Source of the DNA: Psychroflexus salis
GTDB taxonomy: Bacteria; Bacteroidota; Bacteroidia; Flavobacteriales; Flavobacteriaceae
Direction of reading: 5' to 3'
DNA length: 63,142 nt
Assembly: GCF_014640175.1 (NCBI RefSeq)
Contig: NZ_BMGL01000015.1
Span: 1 to 63,142, forward strand
Part shown: positions 1 to 8,448 of the stretch, piece after piece
Position numbering within the stretch: position 1 is the first letter of the stretch
How the letters are laid out: the number at the start of each line of letters is the position of its first letter
The notes under the pieces: model-generated
Databases searched by the model: none
Seen by the model: only the letters and a program-made list of their open reading frames with translations
Told to the model about the DNA's origin: nothing
Program-made: the position numbers and the translations under genes

Positions 1-264
1 TCAGACGCAGTGGTTTCAACCATCGATTTCGATTCTGCTAATTTCAGTTATTATCCAAACCCTGTAAAGACCAGTATAACTATAGATGCTACAAATAATG
101 TAGAAGAAATAGAAGTGTTTAATATGCTAGGACAACGTGTAATTACACAACGCCCTAATCAAACTAATCCAAGATTAGAGATGGGTAATTTAGAAGCTGG
201 AGTATATTTAATGAAAGTAAGCATCAACGGTGCGAGCAAAACATTCCAGGTTATAAAAGAGTAA
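1..264 (+). CDS. C-terminal end of a T9SS-exported protein (type A sorting domain), partial
   Basis: The reading frame is open from base 1, so this is the last 87 residues of a gene that begins outside the window. What is visible is a type A sorting domain: the YYPNPV motif, the segment EVFNMLGQRV, an LEAGVYLMKV strand and a short basic tail. Such domains direct proteins through the type IX secretion system in Bacteroidota and are removed or modified at the cell surface. The catalytic or binding part lies upstream and cannot be named. The GTG at base 10 is an internal valine, not a start. A strong terminator follows the stop codon. Confidence 0.85.
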   Translation, partial: SDAVVSTIDFDSANFSYYPNPVKTSITIDATNNVEEIEVFNMLGQRVITQRPNQTNPRLEMGNLEAGVYLMKVSINGASKTFQVIKE

Positions 265-290
265 AGCCTTTTTACAGGTTAATTAATCAA

Positions 291-321
291 AATCCCAGTA
301 CGAAAGTGCTGGGATTTTTTT
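291..321 (+). terminator. Rho-independent terminator after the T9SS cargo gene
   Basis: An 11-bp stem (291-301 with 306-316, one G-T pair) closes a GAAA tetraloop and runs directly into a T tract ending at 321. It terminates the partial gene ending at 264 and separates it from the glycosyltransferase gene. Confidence 0.9.
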
Positions 322-327
322 ATGAAG

Positions 328-335
328 TATATTTG
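328..335 (+). promoter_or_regulatory. -7 promoter box of the glycosyltransferase gene
   Basis: TATATTTG matches the Bacteroidota -7 consensus TAnnTTTG exactly. It ends four bases before the ATG at 340, so the transcript is predicted to begin at the start codon. No clear -33 TTTG is visible. It argues against the upstream ATG at 322. Confidence 0.55.
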
Positions 336-339
336 CTGT

Positions 340-1356
340 ATGGATTTATCGGTTTCATTTATTATTCCTGTTTTTAATAGACCTGATGAGATAAAGGAGC
401 TTTTAGATAGCTTTTATAAGCAACAAACACAACATCTATTTGAAATTGTTATAATCGAAGATGGTTCGCGTATATCATGTTTTTCTGTTGTAGAAGAATT
501 TATACCGAAATTAAACATTAAGTATCTTAAAAAAGCAAATACAGGCCCTGGCGACTCTAGAAATTATGGGATGCAACACGCAAGTGGAAATTTCTTTGTT
601 ATCTTAGATTCCGATATAATTTTACCCAAAAATTATATAAATCAAGTCCTTTTATTTATATGTACAAACAATGTGCATTGCTTTGGAGGCCCAGATTTAG
701 CTCATGATGGCTTTACCAATTTGCAGAAAGCTATAGATTTTACAATGACTTCTTTTATTACAACAGGTGGAATTCGGGGGGGTAAAAAGCAAATTCAAAC
801 TTACGAACCAAGAAGTTTTAATATGGGGATTTCTAAAGAAGTTTTTTTAAAAACAGCTGGTTTTGCTAATATTCATCCAGGAGAAGATCCAGATTTGTCT
901 ATCCGAATTCAAAAATTAGGTTATAAAACCTTTTATTTAGCTGAAGCTGGAGTATTTCATAAAAGAAGAATTTCTTGGAAAAAGTTCATCAATCAAGTTT
1001 ATAAATTTGGGTTAGTACGTCCGATTTTAATGAAAAAACATCCTGAAACAAAAAAAGTATCTTTCTTTTTTCCAAGTATATTTAGTTTGTTTTTAGTATT
1101 AGCCGTACTTTTTAGTCTATTTGATTTTTACTACCCACTAGTTTTATGTTTAGTTTACTTGTTTGTAGTAAGTTTAGTATCGTTTATTAAATTGAAATCA
1201 ATTACAATATCTTTTTATGTAATTATATCAACCTTAATTCAATTTTCTGGGTATGGATTTGGATTTATAAACAGTTTCTTTTTTATACATTTACTCAATA
1301 AAAATCCAAGAAGCAAGTTTCCTTTTTTATTCTTTAAAGGAGAAAAACAATTTTAA
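340..1356 (+). CDS. Glycosyltransferase family 2, membrane-associated
   Basis: This 338-residue protein is a GT-A fold family 2 glycosyltransferase. The N-terminus reads VSFIIPVFN, followed by an EDGS segment and the metal/nucleotide-binding motif LDSDI near residue 90. A further acidic motif, GEDPDLSIRIQ, is near residue 185. About 70 hydrophobic residues near the C-terminus form two or three membrane segments. The sugar and acceptor cannot be told from the sequence. An ATG at 322 is in frame, but it precedes the -7 box at 328-335 and adds six non-family residues, so 340 is preferred. The next gene follows after two bases, suggesting an operon with the YbbR-like gene and coaE. Confidence 0.85.
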   Translation: MDLSVSFIIPVFNRPDEIKELLDSFYKQQTQHLFEIVIIEDGSRISCFSVVEEFIPKLNIKYLKKANTGPGDSRNYGMQHASGNFFVILDSDIILPKNYINQVLLFICTNNVHCFGGPDLAHDGFTNLQKAIDFTMTSFITTGGIRGGKKQIQTYEPRSFNMGISKEVFLKTAGFANIHPGEDPDLSIRIQKLGYKTFYLAEAGVFHKRRISWKKFINQVYKFGLVRPILMKKHPETKKVSFFFPSIFSLFLVLAVLFSLFDFYYPLVLCLVYLFVVSLVSFIKLKSITISFYVIISTLIQFSGYGFGFINSFFFIHLLNKNPRSKFPFLFFKGEKQF

Positions 1357-1358
1357 AT

Positions 1359-2312
1359 ATGACCAAAAAAACAAACATATTTTCAAATGCATTTGAAACA
1401 GCAAATTGGAAGGCCATTTTGTTTTTTACTTCATTTACTTTTTTGCTATGGTTAATTCTTCAGTTTTCAAAAGAACATAAAATTGATTTAGAATTAAAGG
1501 TTCAATTTGTAGATGTTCCTGTTAATGAAATACTTGATAAAAATCAAATACTATTAAATACAAGCTTAACTGAGACTGGGTTTAAAATATTTAAGAAAGA
1601 GCTCTCGAAGAATACAATTCTAATTCCAATTTCTTCATTAGAGAAAAATGAATATTTTTATACCTTTAAAAGCAGCATGTTTTTATCTCAAGTTGCCAAT
1701 CAAGTAGATGTTTCACCTACAAATATAAATATTGAAGATGTGCAGTATAATTTGCCATACGCACTAAAAGCAACTAAAAAAGTCCCCATTCATTTTAATG
1801 CTAATGTAAGTTATGCTAAATCTTTTTCAAGCTATAAAGGAATTCAGTTATCAAAGGATTCTATTGAAATTGCCGGACCAAAACAAATAATCAGTTCAAT
1901 AAAATCCATTAAAACTAAAAAAATAGCATTACAAGAGCTGAAAGCTAATCATAAAGGTGAATTTGAGCTTATTAATCCAAATCCAAATCTAATTTCATTA
2001 GAAACTAAATTGATGAATTTTCAGATTCGAGTTGAAAAATTTACAGAAATTAGTTTTACTATTCCTTTGCAGTTAAAAAATTCGCCAGAAGATTATTTAG
2101 TTGAATTAATACCTGAGCATGTTAAATTAAGCTTCCAAACAAGTATTATTAATGCCCAGTTAATAACTGAAGATGATTTTGCTGTTGTTGTAGATTTTAA
2201 TCGTGCTTTAAAAAAAGCTTATACGTTAGTACCTAAATTGCAAAAATCTTCAGCTAAGGCTATACGAGTTTCCATTGAACCGAATCAAGTTGAATATGTT
2301 TTAAGAAAATAG
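1359..2312 (+). CDS. YbbR-like domain protein (CdaR-like), membrane-anchored
   Basis: The 317-residue product has one N-terminal transmembrane helix (about residues 18-35, containing FTFLLWLILQF) and an extracytoplasmic part made of repeated beta-rich segments, the pattern of YbbR-domain proteins. In Firmicutes a YbbR protein (CdaR) regulates the diadenylate cyclase, but no cyclase gene is present here, so that role is not implied. The placement directly before coaE, three bases away, is typical for Bacteroidota as I recall it. Function is otherwise unknown. Confidence 0.75.
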   Translation: MTKKTNIFSNAFETANWKAILFFTSFTFLLWLILQFSKEHKIDLELKVQFVDVPVNEILDKNQILLNTSLTETGFKIFKKELSKNTILIPISSLEKNEYFYTFKSSMFLSQVANQVDVSPTNINIEDVQYNLPYALKATKKVPIHFNANVSYAKSFSSYKGIQLSKDSIEIAGPKQIISSIKSIKTKKIALQELKANHKGEFELINPNPNLISLETKLMNFQIRVEKFTEISFTIPLQLKNSPEDYLVELIPEHVKLSFQTSIINAQLITEDDFAVVVDFNRALKKAYTLVPKLQKSSAKAIRVSIEPNQVEYVLRK

Positions 2313-2315
2313 CAG

Positions 2316-2906
2316 ATGATTACTTTGGCAATTACAGGAGGAATTGGTAGTGGTAAAACTACCGTAGTTAACTATTTTAAATCTTTAGGTTGTCCTGTGT
2401 TTATAGCAGACATTGAAGCTAAAAAATTAATGAACACTTCAAAAAACTTAAAACAAGCAATAGTTAAATCCTTTGGAGAACAAACATACTTAAATGGAAA
2501 ATTAAACAAAGCCTATTTATCTGAACAAGTCTTTTCTAAGCCTGAAAAGCTAAACCTTTTAAATCAATTAGTTCATCCTGTTGTAGCAAATGCATTTTCA
2601 GAATGGAAAACCAAACAAACTAGCCCATTGCTTATTTATGAAGCTGCTATAATTTTTGAAAAAAACAAACAAAACCAATTTGATTATACAGCTTTGGTAA
2701 CTGCTCCTAAAGACGAAAAAATTGAACGAATACAAAAAAGGGATAACACAAGTTATGCACAAATTGAAGCTAGAATGCAACATCAATGGGATGATAATCG
2801 AAAAAAAAAATTAGCAGATTTTATCATAAATAATGAAGAATTAATAAAAACAGAACAAAAAGTGCAAGAAATTTATAAATATTTAAAAAATATACATAAT
2901 TTTTAA
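2316..2906 (+). CDS. coaE: Dephospho-CoA kinase
   Basis: CoaE phosphorylates the 3'-hydroxyl of dephospho-CoA, the last step of coenzyme A synthesis in the cytoplasm. The 196-residue length fits the family. The P-loop GGIGSGKT is at residues 8-15, followed by the conserved ADIEAKKLM substrate segment and the VHPVV and YEAAIIFE motifs. A later part of the lid region reads ERIQKRDNTS. It lies three bases after the YbbR-like gene. The preceding enzyme of the pathway, coaD, is also in this window, at 12901. Confidence 0.95.
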   Translation: MITLAITGGIGSGKTTVVNYFKSLGCPVFIADIEAKKLMNTSKNLKQAIVKSFGEQTYLNGKLNKAYLSEQVFSKPEKLNLLNQLVHPVVANAFSEWKTKQTSPLLIYEAAIIFEKNKQNQFDYTALVTAPKDEKIERIQKRDNTSYAQIEARMQHQWDDNRKKKLADFIINNEELIKTEQKVQEIYKYLKNIHNF

Positions 2907-2961
2907 ATAATCTTGCAGTTAATTTTTTCTTAAAGCTACAAATGTTAAAACGCTTAAATTT

Positions 2962-2969
2962 TACATTTG
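2962..2969 (+). promoter_or_regulatory. -7 promoter box of the two-component operon
   Basis: TACATTTG matches TAnnTTTG. It ends four bases before the ATG at 2974, the same spacing as at 335/340, so the mRNA would start at or one base before the start codon. No good -33 element is visible. Confidence 0.5.
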
Positions 2970-2973
2970 AAGC

Positions 2974-4539
2974 ATGAATAAAAAGCTTTTCCGTTTACTT
3001 ATTTTATTGATGAGTATTTCTTTAATAGGAATTATTTTCGTCCAAGGATACTGGATTAAAAACTCAGTTGAAAGTAGTGAAGAGCAGTTTTCAATTTCAG
3101 CAAAACAAGTGCTTATTAATGTTGCTAGAACAGTTGAAAATGAAGAGTTAGATAAATATTATTTTGAAGTAGCAGCTTTAGCCAACACTTCTGATGCCCT
3201 TGAAACTCAATTGAGTGAACTTTTTCATTTAAAAGACAAAGACGAATCAAGCGAATATTATGTTTACTCAAACTCAATTTTACAGGAAGATTATAAAGTT
3301 TCATCTCCTTTTTTGTATGGAGATAAAGACAGCATAGAGTTTAGGAAGCTTATTAACAAAAAAGTGACGCGGGTAGTTAGAAAAGAAGGTCTAGATAATA
3401 AAAAATTATCTGCGATGGATCGGTATGAAAAAATTCAAAAAATGGATAGAGAAGAACGCTATTTAATGCGCGATGCTATTCAAGAAGGAGCAAGCATGTT
3501 GCCTATTCATAAACGAGTTGACGCTAGCCGACTTAAAGAATTAATACAAGACCAAGTAAAACAACGCAACTTAAATTCAGATTTTGAGTTTGGTATTTAT
3601 AGCGACGAACTCCCTACTAAAGTTCGTTCAGATAATTTTGTTCTAAAAAGCCCTTCTACCTATGGTGTGCCTATTTTTGGTGCAAAAAACAGCAAGCACC
3701 AATACAAACTCTTCATAAATTTTACAGATAAGAAAAAAGAAATACTTTCTTCAATTTCTAGGATGGCGATTATATCTATTATCTTTACAATCATCATTAT
3801 ATTAACATTTTCATCTGCTATTAGTCAATTATTTAAACAACGGCAAATTTCTGAAATTAAAACAGATTTTATAAATAACATGACGCATGAATTTAAAACT
3901 CCTATAGCTACCATAAATCTCGCTTTGGATTCAATGAATAATCCTAAAGTCGGAGAAAATAAAGAAATGGTGAATCGGTATTTGAAAATGATTCGTGACG
4001 AAAACAAACGAATGCATGCACAGGTTGAAAATGTATTGCGTATTTCTAAATTAGAACGTAATGAATTGAATATTGATAAAGATCGTCAAAAACTACAAGA
4101 CTTAGTTAATATAGCTATTAGTCATGTAGATTTAATTGTGAAAAATAGAAGTGGCTACATTAAAACTCATTTTAATGCTAATAAATCATCCATATTAGCT
4201 AACGAATCGCACTTTACTAATGTAATTGTAAACATACTCGATAATGCTATAAAATATTCACCCAACGCGCCTAAGATTGATGTATATACCGAAAATGTAA
4301 AAAATTACGTTATCTTAAAAATTAACGATAAAGGTGCTGGTATGAACAAACCTGTACAGAAGAAAATTTTTGATAAATTTTATAGAGAACATACTGGAGA
4401 CGTTCATAATGTTAAAGGCCATGGCCTTGGCTTAGCTTACGTTAAACGTATTGTAGAAGACCACCACGGCGAAATATCCGTGGAGAGCGAAAAAGGGGTT
4501 GGAAGCTCCTTCATTATTAAATTACCATTAATATCATAA
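2974..4539 (+). CDS. Membrane sensor histidine kinase (RprX-like)
   Basis: This 521-residue kinase has an N-terminal transmembrane helix (about 7-27), an extracytoplasmic sensor region of roughly 230 residues, a second helix (about 262-285) and a cytoplasmic kinase core. The phospho-acceptor is His305 in the H-box NNMTHEFKTP. The ATPase domain shows the N-box NILDNAIKYS, G1 DKGAGM and G2 GHGLGLAYV. It should autophosphorylate and pass the phosphate to the regulator encoded four bases downstream. The arrangement resembles RprX/RprY of Bacteroides. The signal sensed is unknown. Confidence 0.92.
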   Translation: MNKKLFRLLILLMSISLIGIIFVQGYWIKNSVESSEEQFSISAKQVLINVARTVENEELDKYYFEVAALANTSDALETQLSELFHLKDKDESSEYYVYSNSILQEDYKVSSPFLYGDKDSIEFRKLINKKVTRVVRKEGLDNKKLSAMDRYEKIQKMDREERYLMRDAIQEGASMLPIHKRVDASRLKELIQDQVKQRNLNSDFEFGIYSDELPTKVRSDNFVLKSPSTYGVPIFGAKNSKHQYKLFINFTDKKKEILSSISRMAIISIIFTIIIILTFSSAISQLFKQRQISEIKTDFINNMTHEFKTPIATINLALDSMNNPKVGENKEMVNRYLKMIRDENKRMHAQVENVLRISKLERNELNIDKDRQKLQDLVNIAISHVDLIVKNRSGYIKTHFNANKSSILANESHFTNVIVNILDNAIKYSPNAPKIDVYTENVKNYVILKINDKGAGMNKPVQKKIFDKFYREHTGDVHNVKGHGLGLAYVKRIVEDHHGEISVESEKGVGSSFIIKLPLIS

Positions 4540-4543
4540 ACAT

Positions 4544-5266
4544 ATGGAAACTGAGAACAAAAAGATTTTACTAGTAGAAGACGATCCAAATTTTGGAATT
4601 GTTTTAAAAGATTATTTAACCATGAACGATTTTGACGTAACACACGCCAAAAATGGAATGGAAGGTTTTGAAAAATTTAAAAAAGGCGATTACGATTTAT
4701 GTATTTTAGATGTAATGATGCCTTACAAAGATGGATTTACTTTAGCAAAAGAAATTAGAGAGAAAAATGAAGACATCCCTATTATTTTTCTAACTGCTAA
4801 AAGCATGAAAGAAGACGTATTGAAAGGCTACAAAGTAGGAGCAGACGATTACTTAAACAAACCTTTTGATAGCGAAGTATTATTGATGAAAATAAAAGCT
4901 ATAATGCAACGTAAAGCTAGCGACAGTGTTGCAGATAGCAAACAATTTGAATTTAATATTGGCAATTTTCATCTTAACTCTAAACTTCGTTTTTTGACTT
5001 TTAAAGAAGATGAGCCTATTAAATTGTCTCCAAAAGAAAATGAGTTATTACGCTTGTTAGCGCTTCATGAAAACGATTTGATGCCACGTGAGTTAGCTCT
5101 AACTAAAATTTGGAGAGACGATAACTATTTCACATCAAGAAGTATGGATGTGTATATTGCTAAATTAAGAAAATACTTAAAAGTAGACGATTCTGTTGAA
5201 ATTTTAAATATTCACGGAGAAGGATTCCGATTGGTAGTTAAAGGATCAGACGGAAAATCTGCATAA
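4544..5266 (+). CDS. OmpR-family response regulator (RprY-like)
   Basis: This 240-residue DNA-binding regulator has a receiver domain with acidic pocket EDD (12-14), phospho-acceptor Asp56 in LCILDVMMP and Lys106 in NKPF. A winged-helix output domain follows, with SPKENELLRLL and the recognition-helix segment TSRSMDVYIAKLRKYL. It is the partner of the histidine kinase four bases upstream and is almost certainly co-transcribed with it. Target genes cannot be inferred from this window. Confidence 0.93.
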   Translation: METENKKILLVEDDPNFGIVLKDYLTMNDFDVTHAKNGMEGFEKFKKGDYDLCILDVMMPYKDGFTLAKEIREKNEDIPIIFLTAKSMKEDVLKGYKVGADDYLNKPFDSEVLLMKIKAIMQRKASDSVADSKQFEFNIGNFHLNSKLRFLTFKEDEPIKLSPKENELLRLLALHENDLMPRELALTKIWRDDNYFTSRSMDVYIAKLRKYLKVDDSVEILNIHGEGFRLVVKGSDGKSA

Positions 5267-5310
5267 AGAAGAAAACAAATAAAAAAGCAAATTAGCTTTT
5301 CAGTTTCAAA

Positions 5311-5344
5311 TTACACGGGCATATTATTTGCCTGTGTAATCTTC
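5311..5344 (+). terminator. Convergent terminator between the response regulator gene and miaA
   Basis: An 11-bp inverted repeat (5311-5321 with 5329-5339, one G-T pair) overlaps the miaA stop codon. On the plus strand it is followed by a T-rich stretch. It sits between two convergent genes and could serve both strands. A weaker AAAAGC/GCTTTT dyad at 5283-5300 lies just before it. Confidence 0.55.
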
Positions 5345-6246
5345 TTTTCCACAATACTAATTATCTCTTTAAATGGAGTTTGGTAGTCTAACCAAAGAGC
5401 ATCTTCCTGATTAGTAAACCAAGTTAATTGCCGTTTGGCAAAACGCCTTGTATTTTTTTTAATCTCCGCAATAGCTTTTTCTAAAGAAATACTTCCTTCT
5501 AGGTAAGCAAATAATTCTTTATATCCAACGGTGTTTAAAGCATTCAAGTTTCTTTTATCGAATAGTGTTTTAGCTTCATCGAGTAAACCATTTTCCATCA
5601 TTATATCTACGCGTTGTTCAATTCTGTTATAGATAATTTCTCTGGGAGCAGTTAAGCCTATTTTTAATACACTAAAATTTTTGTCTTTCTTCTTTTGTCC
5701 TAAGAATGAAGAATAAGTCTTAGCAGAGGCACGATAAACAGCCAAAGCACGAATTACTCGTTTAGGATTGGCAATTGCAATAGCTTGATAAGCTTTAGGG
5801 TCTACTTTTTTTAATTCGGTTTGTAAATATGCTAAACCTTTGTTTTCTAGTTCTTTATTTAATTGTTCCCTAATTTCTTCATTTACTTTAGGAAATTCGT
5901 CTAAACCTTCGGTTACTGATTTTACATATAAGCCGCTACCCCCAACTAAAATTACTTTGTCTTTTTGTTTACATAATGTTTTTAATTTTTCGTTAGCATC
6001 TTGCTCAAATTGACCAACGCTATAGGCTTCTTCAATAGAAATATGCTGGATAAAATGATGTTTTGCTGCTGCTAACTCTTTAGCTGAAGGAACAGCAGTA
6101 CCAATTTGCATTTCTTTATAAAATTGCCTAGAATCTGCAGAAATTATTTCTGTATTATAATATTTAGCTAATTGAATTCCTAAGGCAGTTTTACCAATGG
6201 CAGTGGGCCCTAAAACACAAATTAGCTTAGCTTGATTATTTTTCAT
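5311..6246 (-). CDS. miaA: tRNA dimethylallyltransferase
   Basis: MiaA adds a dimethylallyl group to N6 of adenosine 37 in tRNAs reading codons that start with U. The 311-residue protein begins with the P-loop segment GPTAIGKTALG. It carries the signature SADSRQFYKEMQIGTA, then VGGSGLYVKSV and, near the C-terminus, NTRRFAKRQLTWF. Its start overlaps the end of the ion channel gene by 11 bases, so the two are probably translated from one mRNA. Together with MtaB (51183) it represents modification of the base next to the anticodon. Confidence 0.95.
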   Translation of the reverse strand: MKNNQAKLICVLGPTAIGKTALGIQLAKYYNTEIISADSRQFYKEMQIGTAVPSAKELAAAKHHFIQHISIEEAYSVGQFEQDANEKLKTLCKQKDKVILVGGSGLYVKSVTEGLDEFPKVNEEIREQLNKELENKGLAYLQTELKKVDPKAYQAIAIANPKRVIRALAVYRASAKTYSSFLGQKKKDKNFSVLKIGLTAPREIIYNRIEQRVDIMMENGLLDEAKTLFDKRNLNALNTVGYKELFAYLEGSISLEKAIAEIKKNTRRFAKRQLTWFTNQEDALWLDYQTPFKEIISIVEKKITQANNMPV

Positions 6247-7051
6247 GTGATCTGTTTAACGAGTACCCACACTTACTACAAAATTTAGCAGAATTATCAT
6301 GCGTGCTTTCTCCACAATTAAAACAAACTTGTGTGTTTTGGTGTTGTCGGTCTTGCTTGACCATTTCGGCAGATACAATTCCTGTAGGCACTGCAATTAC
6401 TCCGTAACCCATAATCATTATTAGTGTAGCAATAAATTGTCCCAAAGGAGTAACAGGATGAATATCTCCATAGCCAACAGTTGTAAAGGTAACAATAGTC
6501 CAATAAATACTTCTTGGAATTGAGGTGTAGCCATGCTCAGGTCCTTCAACTAAATACATTATAGTTCCAGCAATAAAAGAAACCACAATTACACTAAATA
6601 AAAATGTAGATATTTTAGGCAAAGACCTTTTAATGGCAGTTCCAATTCTTTCGCCTTCACCACTTAACCTAGCCAATTTTAAAATTCTAAAAACACGCAA
6701 TAAACGCAAAGCTCTTATAGAAAGTAATGCTCCAGAACCAGCAAATATTAATGATATGTATAAGGGAATTGTAGAAAGAAAATCGACTATTCCGTAAAAA
6801 CTAAAAATATATTTTTTGGCTTGTTTTATACTAATAACTCGTAAGATATATTCTATTGTAAAAAAAACAGTAATGATCCATTCCGCAATATAAAGCCAAT
6901 CGTGATATACTTCGTAGATATAGCCAACCGAGTCTAGCATAACTAATACAAGACTGATTAATATTACGATGAGTAACACAACATCAAAAAGTTTTCCTGC
7001 TTTGGTGTCTGCTTCGTAAATTACCTCGTGGAGCTTTTCTTTCCAAGTCAT
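6236..7051 (-). CDS. Voltage-gated-type potassium channel with a C-terminal zinc ribbon
   Basis: The 271-residue protein has six predicted membrane helices. An S4-like helix carries regularly spaced arginines (IRALRLLRVFRILKLARL), and a pore loop contains the selectivity filter TVGYGD, the hallmark of K+ channels. After the last helix a cytoplasmic tail ends in two CxxC pairs (CFNC and CSKC, about 15 residues apart), a zinc-ribbon pattern. The tail may bind metal or a partner; this is inference. It overlaps miaA by 11 bases. A -7 box lies five bases before the ATG. Confidence 0.88.
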   Translation of the reverse strand: MTWKEKLHEVIYEADTKAGKLFDVVLLIVILISLVLVMLDSVGYIYEVYHDWLYIAEWIITVFFTIEYILRVISIKQAKKYIFSFYGIVDFLSTIPLYISLIFAGSGALLSIRALRLLRVFRILKLARLSGEGERIGTAIKRSLPKISTFLFSVIVVSFIAGTIMYLVEGPEHGYTSIPRSIYWTIVTFTTVGYGDIHPVTPLGQFIATLIMIMGYGVIAVPTGIVSAEMVKQDRQHQNTQVCFNCGESTHDNSAKFCSKCGYSLNRSHEK

Positions 7052-7056
7052 ACTTT

Positions 7057-7064
7057 CAAAATTA
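7057..7064 (-). promoter_or_regulatory. -7 promoter box of the ion channel-miaA operon
   Basis: On the minus strand the bases read TAATTTTG, an exact TAnnTTTG match, followed by five bases and the ATG at 7051. This predicts a nearly leaderless mRNA. Confidence 0.45.
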
Positions 7065-7070
7065 CTGAAA

Positions 7071-8438
7071 TCATTTTAGATGAATTAATTTTATTCGTTT
7101 TTCATTTTTTCTGATATAGGCTTGCACAATATGCCTTGCATCACGATTATCATCTAATGGAGTAATAACTTGTTGAAGAATTTCTTGGTTTTGGAACTGA
7201 TAATTTAAGTTGAAAAACCCCATTCCTTTTAATTCGCCCTTAGCTATCCAAACCACTGATTTTTCTGAAGCATTTCTGCCTCGGTCAATAACCAACATGT
7301 TTTTTTGATTGAAGCTGTAGCGTTCTATAACTTGCTGAGCTCGTTTATTGTAACTATCTACAGATTCTTCGCCTACGCAAGCTCCTTTACATTCTTTAAT
7401 TGTATAGTTAAAACAGGCAGCTTTGGTTTTATGCAAGCCACATAATCGCTGGCATAAATTGTATTCTTCAACAATAAAGTTAAGTATAGCTTTGGCTTGC
7501 ATTATGTTGGTAAAAGTCGTAATAGGTTCGTCTTTTTGTTTAGCAGAACCAATTTTAAATTCTATATATCCGTCCGCATTAACTTTGCTATAAAGAGCAT
7601 GAGTAAACAGCTTCTTTTTTAATGCACGGTTGTATTTCGGCTGAATTTTTTTAATTTCCTGGTTCTCCTTTAATAAAGCTATAAGTTCGCTTCCGGTAAC
7701 TTCTACATTAATTTGTTCAGTTTCTAACTGAATTTGCCTGGATTTAGGGCTGTCGTTGGTAAAATGTTGATTGGCACGTTTTTTTATATTTTTACTTTTG
7801 CCAACATAAATTATTTTGCCATCTGTGTTGTAAAAATAATATACGCCGGTTCTTGCAGGTAACTCTTCAATTAAACGAATTAGCTTTTGGTCTTTTCTTT
7901 TTTTTGGCTTTATGCTAATGCTTTCTGAAATTACGGTTTTAGAAGTGTCTTTTTGTAAGAGTAACTTGAATAATTCTACAGTTGCTAAAGCATCTCCCGA
8001 AGCCCGATGCCGATTGGTAATGGGTATTCCTAAGTTTTTTACTAATTTCCCTAAAGAATACGAAGGTAAGTCGGGCACTAGTTTTTGAGACAAATCTACA
8101 GTACAAATTGATTTTCGTTCAAATTCGAATCCTAGTCTGCTAAATTCAGTTCGTAAAATTCGATAATCAAATTTGGCATTGTGTGCTACCAAGACACAAT
8201 TTTCTGTAATTTCTACAATGCGTTTAGCTACTTCGTAAAACTTAGGTGCATTTCGGAGCATTTCATTATTAATTCCTGTAAGTCCAACTACAAACGATTG
8301 TATTTTGCGTTCAGGATTAATTAAACTAATAAATTGATCTACTACTTTTTCACCATCAAATTTATAGATAGCAATTTCGGTAATGCCTTCTTCATTGTAC
8401 TTTCCTCCAGTAGATTCTATGTCTAATATGGCAAACAA
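7071..8438 (-). CDS. Fused DEDD exonuclease (DnaQ-like) and GIY-YIG endonuclease
   Basis: This 455-residue protein joins two nuclease domains. Residues 1-165 are a Pol III epsilon-type 3'-5' exonuclease with DIEST (acidic pair), HNAKFDYRIL and HRASGDALATVEL motifs. Residues about 190-275 are a GIY-YIG domain like that of UvrC or Cho, with GVYYFY and IYVGKSKNIKKR. The C-terminal part has several cysteines (CQRLCGLHKTKAACFNY). The layout resembles DnaQ-GIY-YIG fusions seen in Bacteroidota and Actinobacteria, probably for DNA repair. The start is TTG. It lies 10 bases after the YggS-type gene. Confidence 0.88.
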   Translation of the reverse strand: MFAILDIESTGGKYNEEGITEIAIYKFDGEKVVDQFISLINPERKIQSFVVGLTGINNEMLRNAPKFYEVAKRIVEITENCVLVAHNAKFDYRILRTEFSRLGFEFERKSICTVDLSQKLVPDLPSYSLGKLVKNLGIPITNRHRASGDALATVELFKLLLQKDTSKTVISESISIKPKKRKDQKLIRLIEELPARTGVYYFYNTDGKIIYVGKSKNIKKRANQHFTNDSPKSRQIQLETEQINVEVTGSELIALLKENQEIKKIQPKYNRALKKKLFTHALYSKVNADGYIEFKIGSAKQKDEPITTFTNIMQAKAILNFIVEEYNLCQRLCGLHKTKAACFNYTIKECKGACVGEESVDSYNKRAQQVIERYSFNQKNMLVIDRGRNASEKSVVWIAKGELKGMGFFNLNYQFQNQEILQQVITPLDDNRDARHIVQAYIRKNEKRIKLIHLK

Positions 8439-8448
8439 ATACTATTTT

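Noticed and set aside
322-339. Upstream ATG for the glycosyltransferase gene
   Set aside because: It lies right after the terminator T run and before the -7 box; the added residues MKYICC do not fit the family start.
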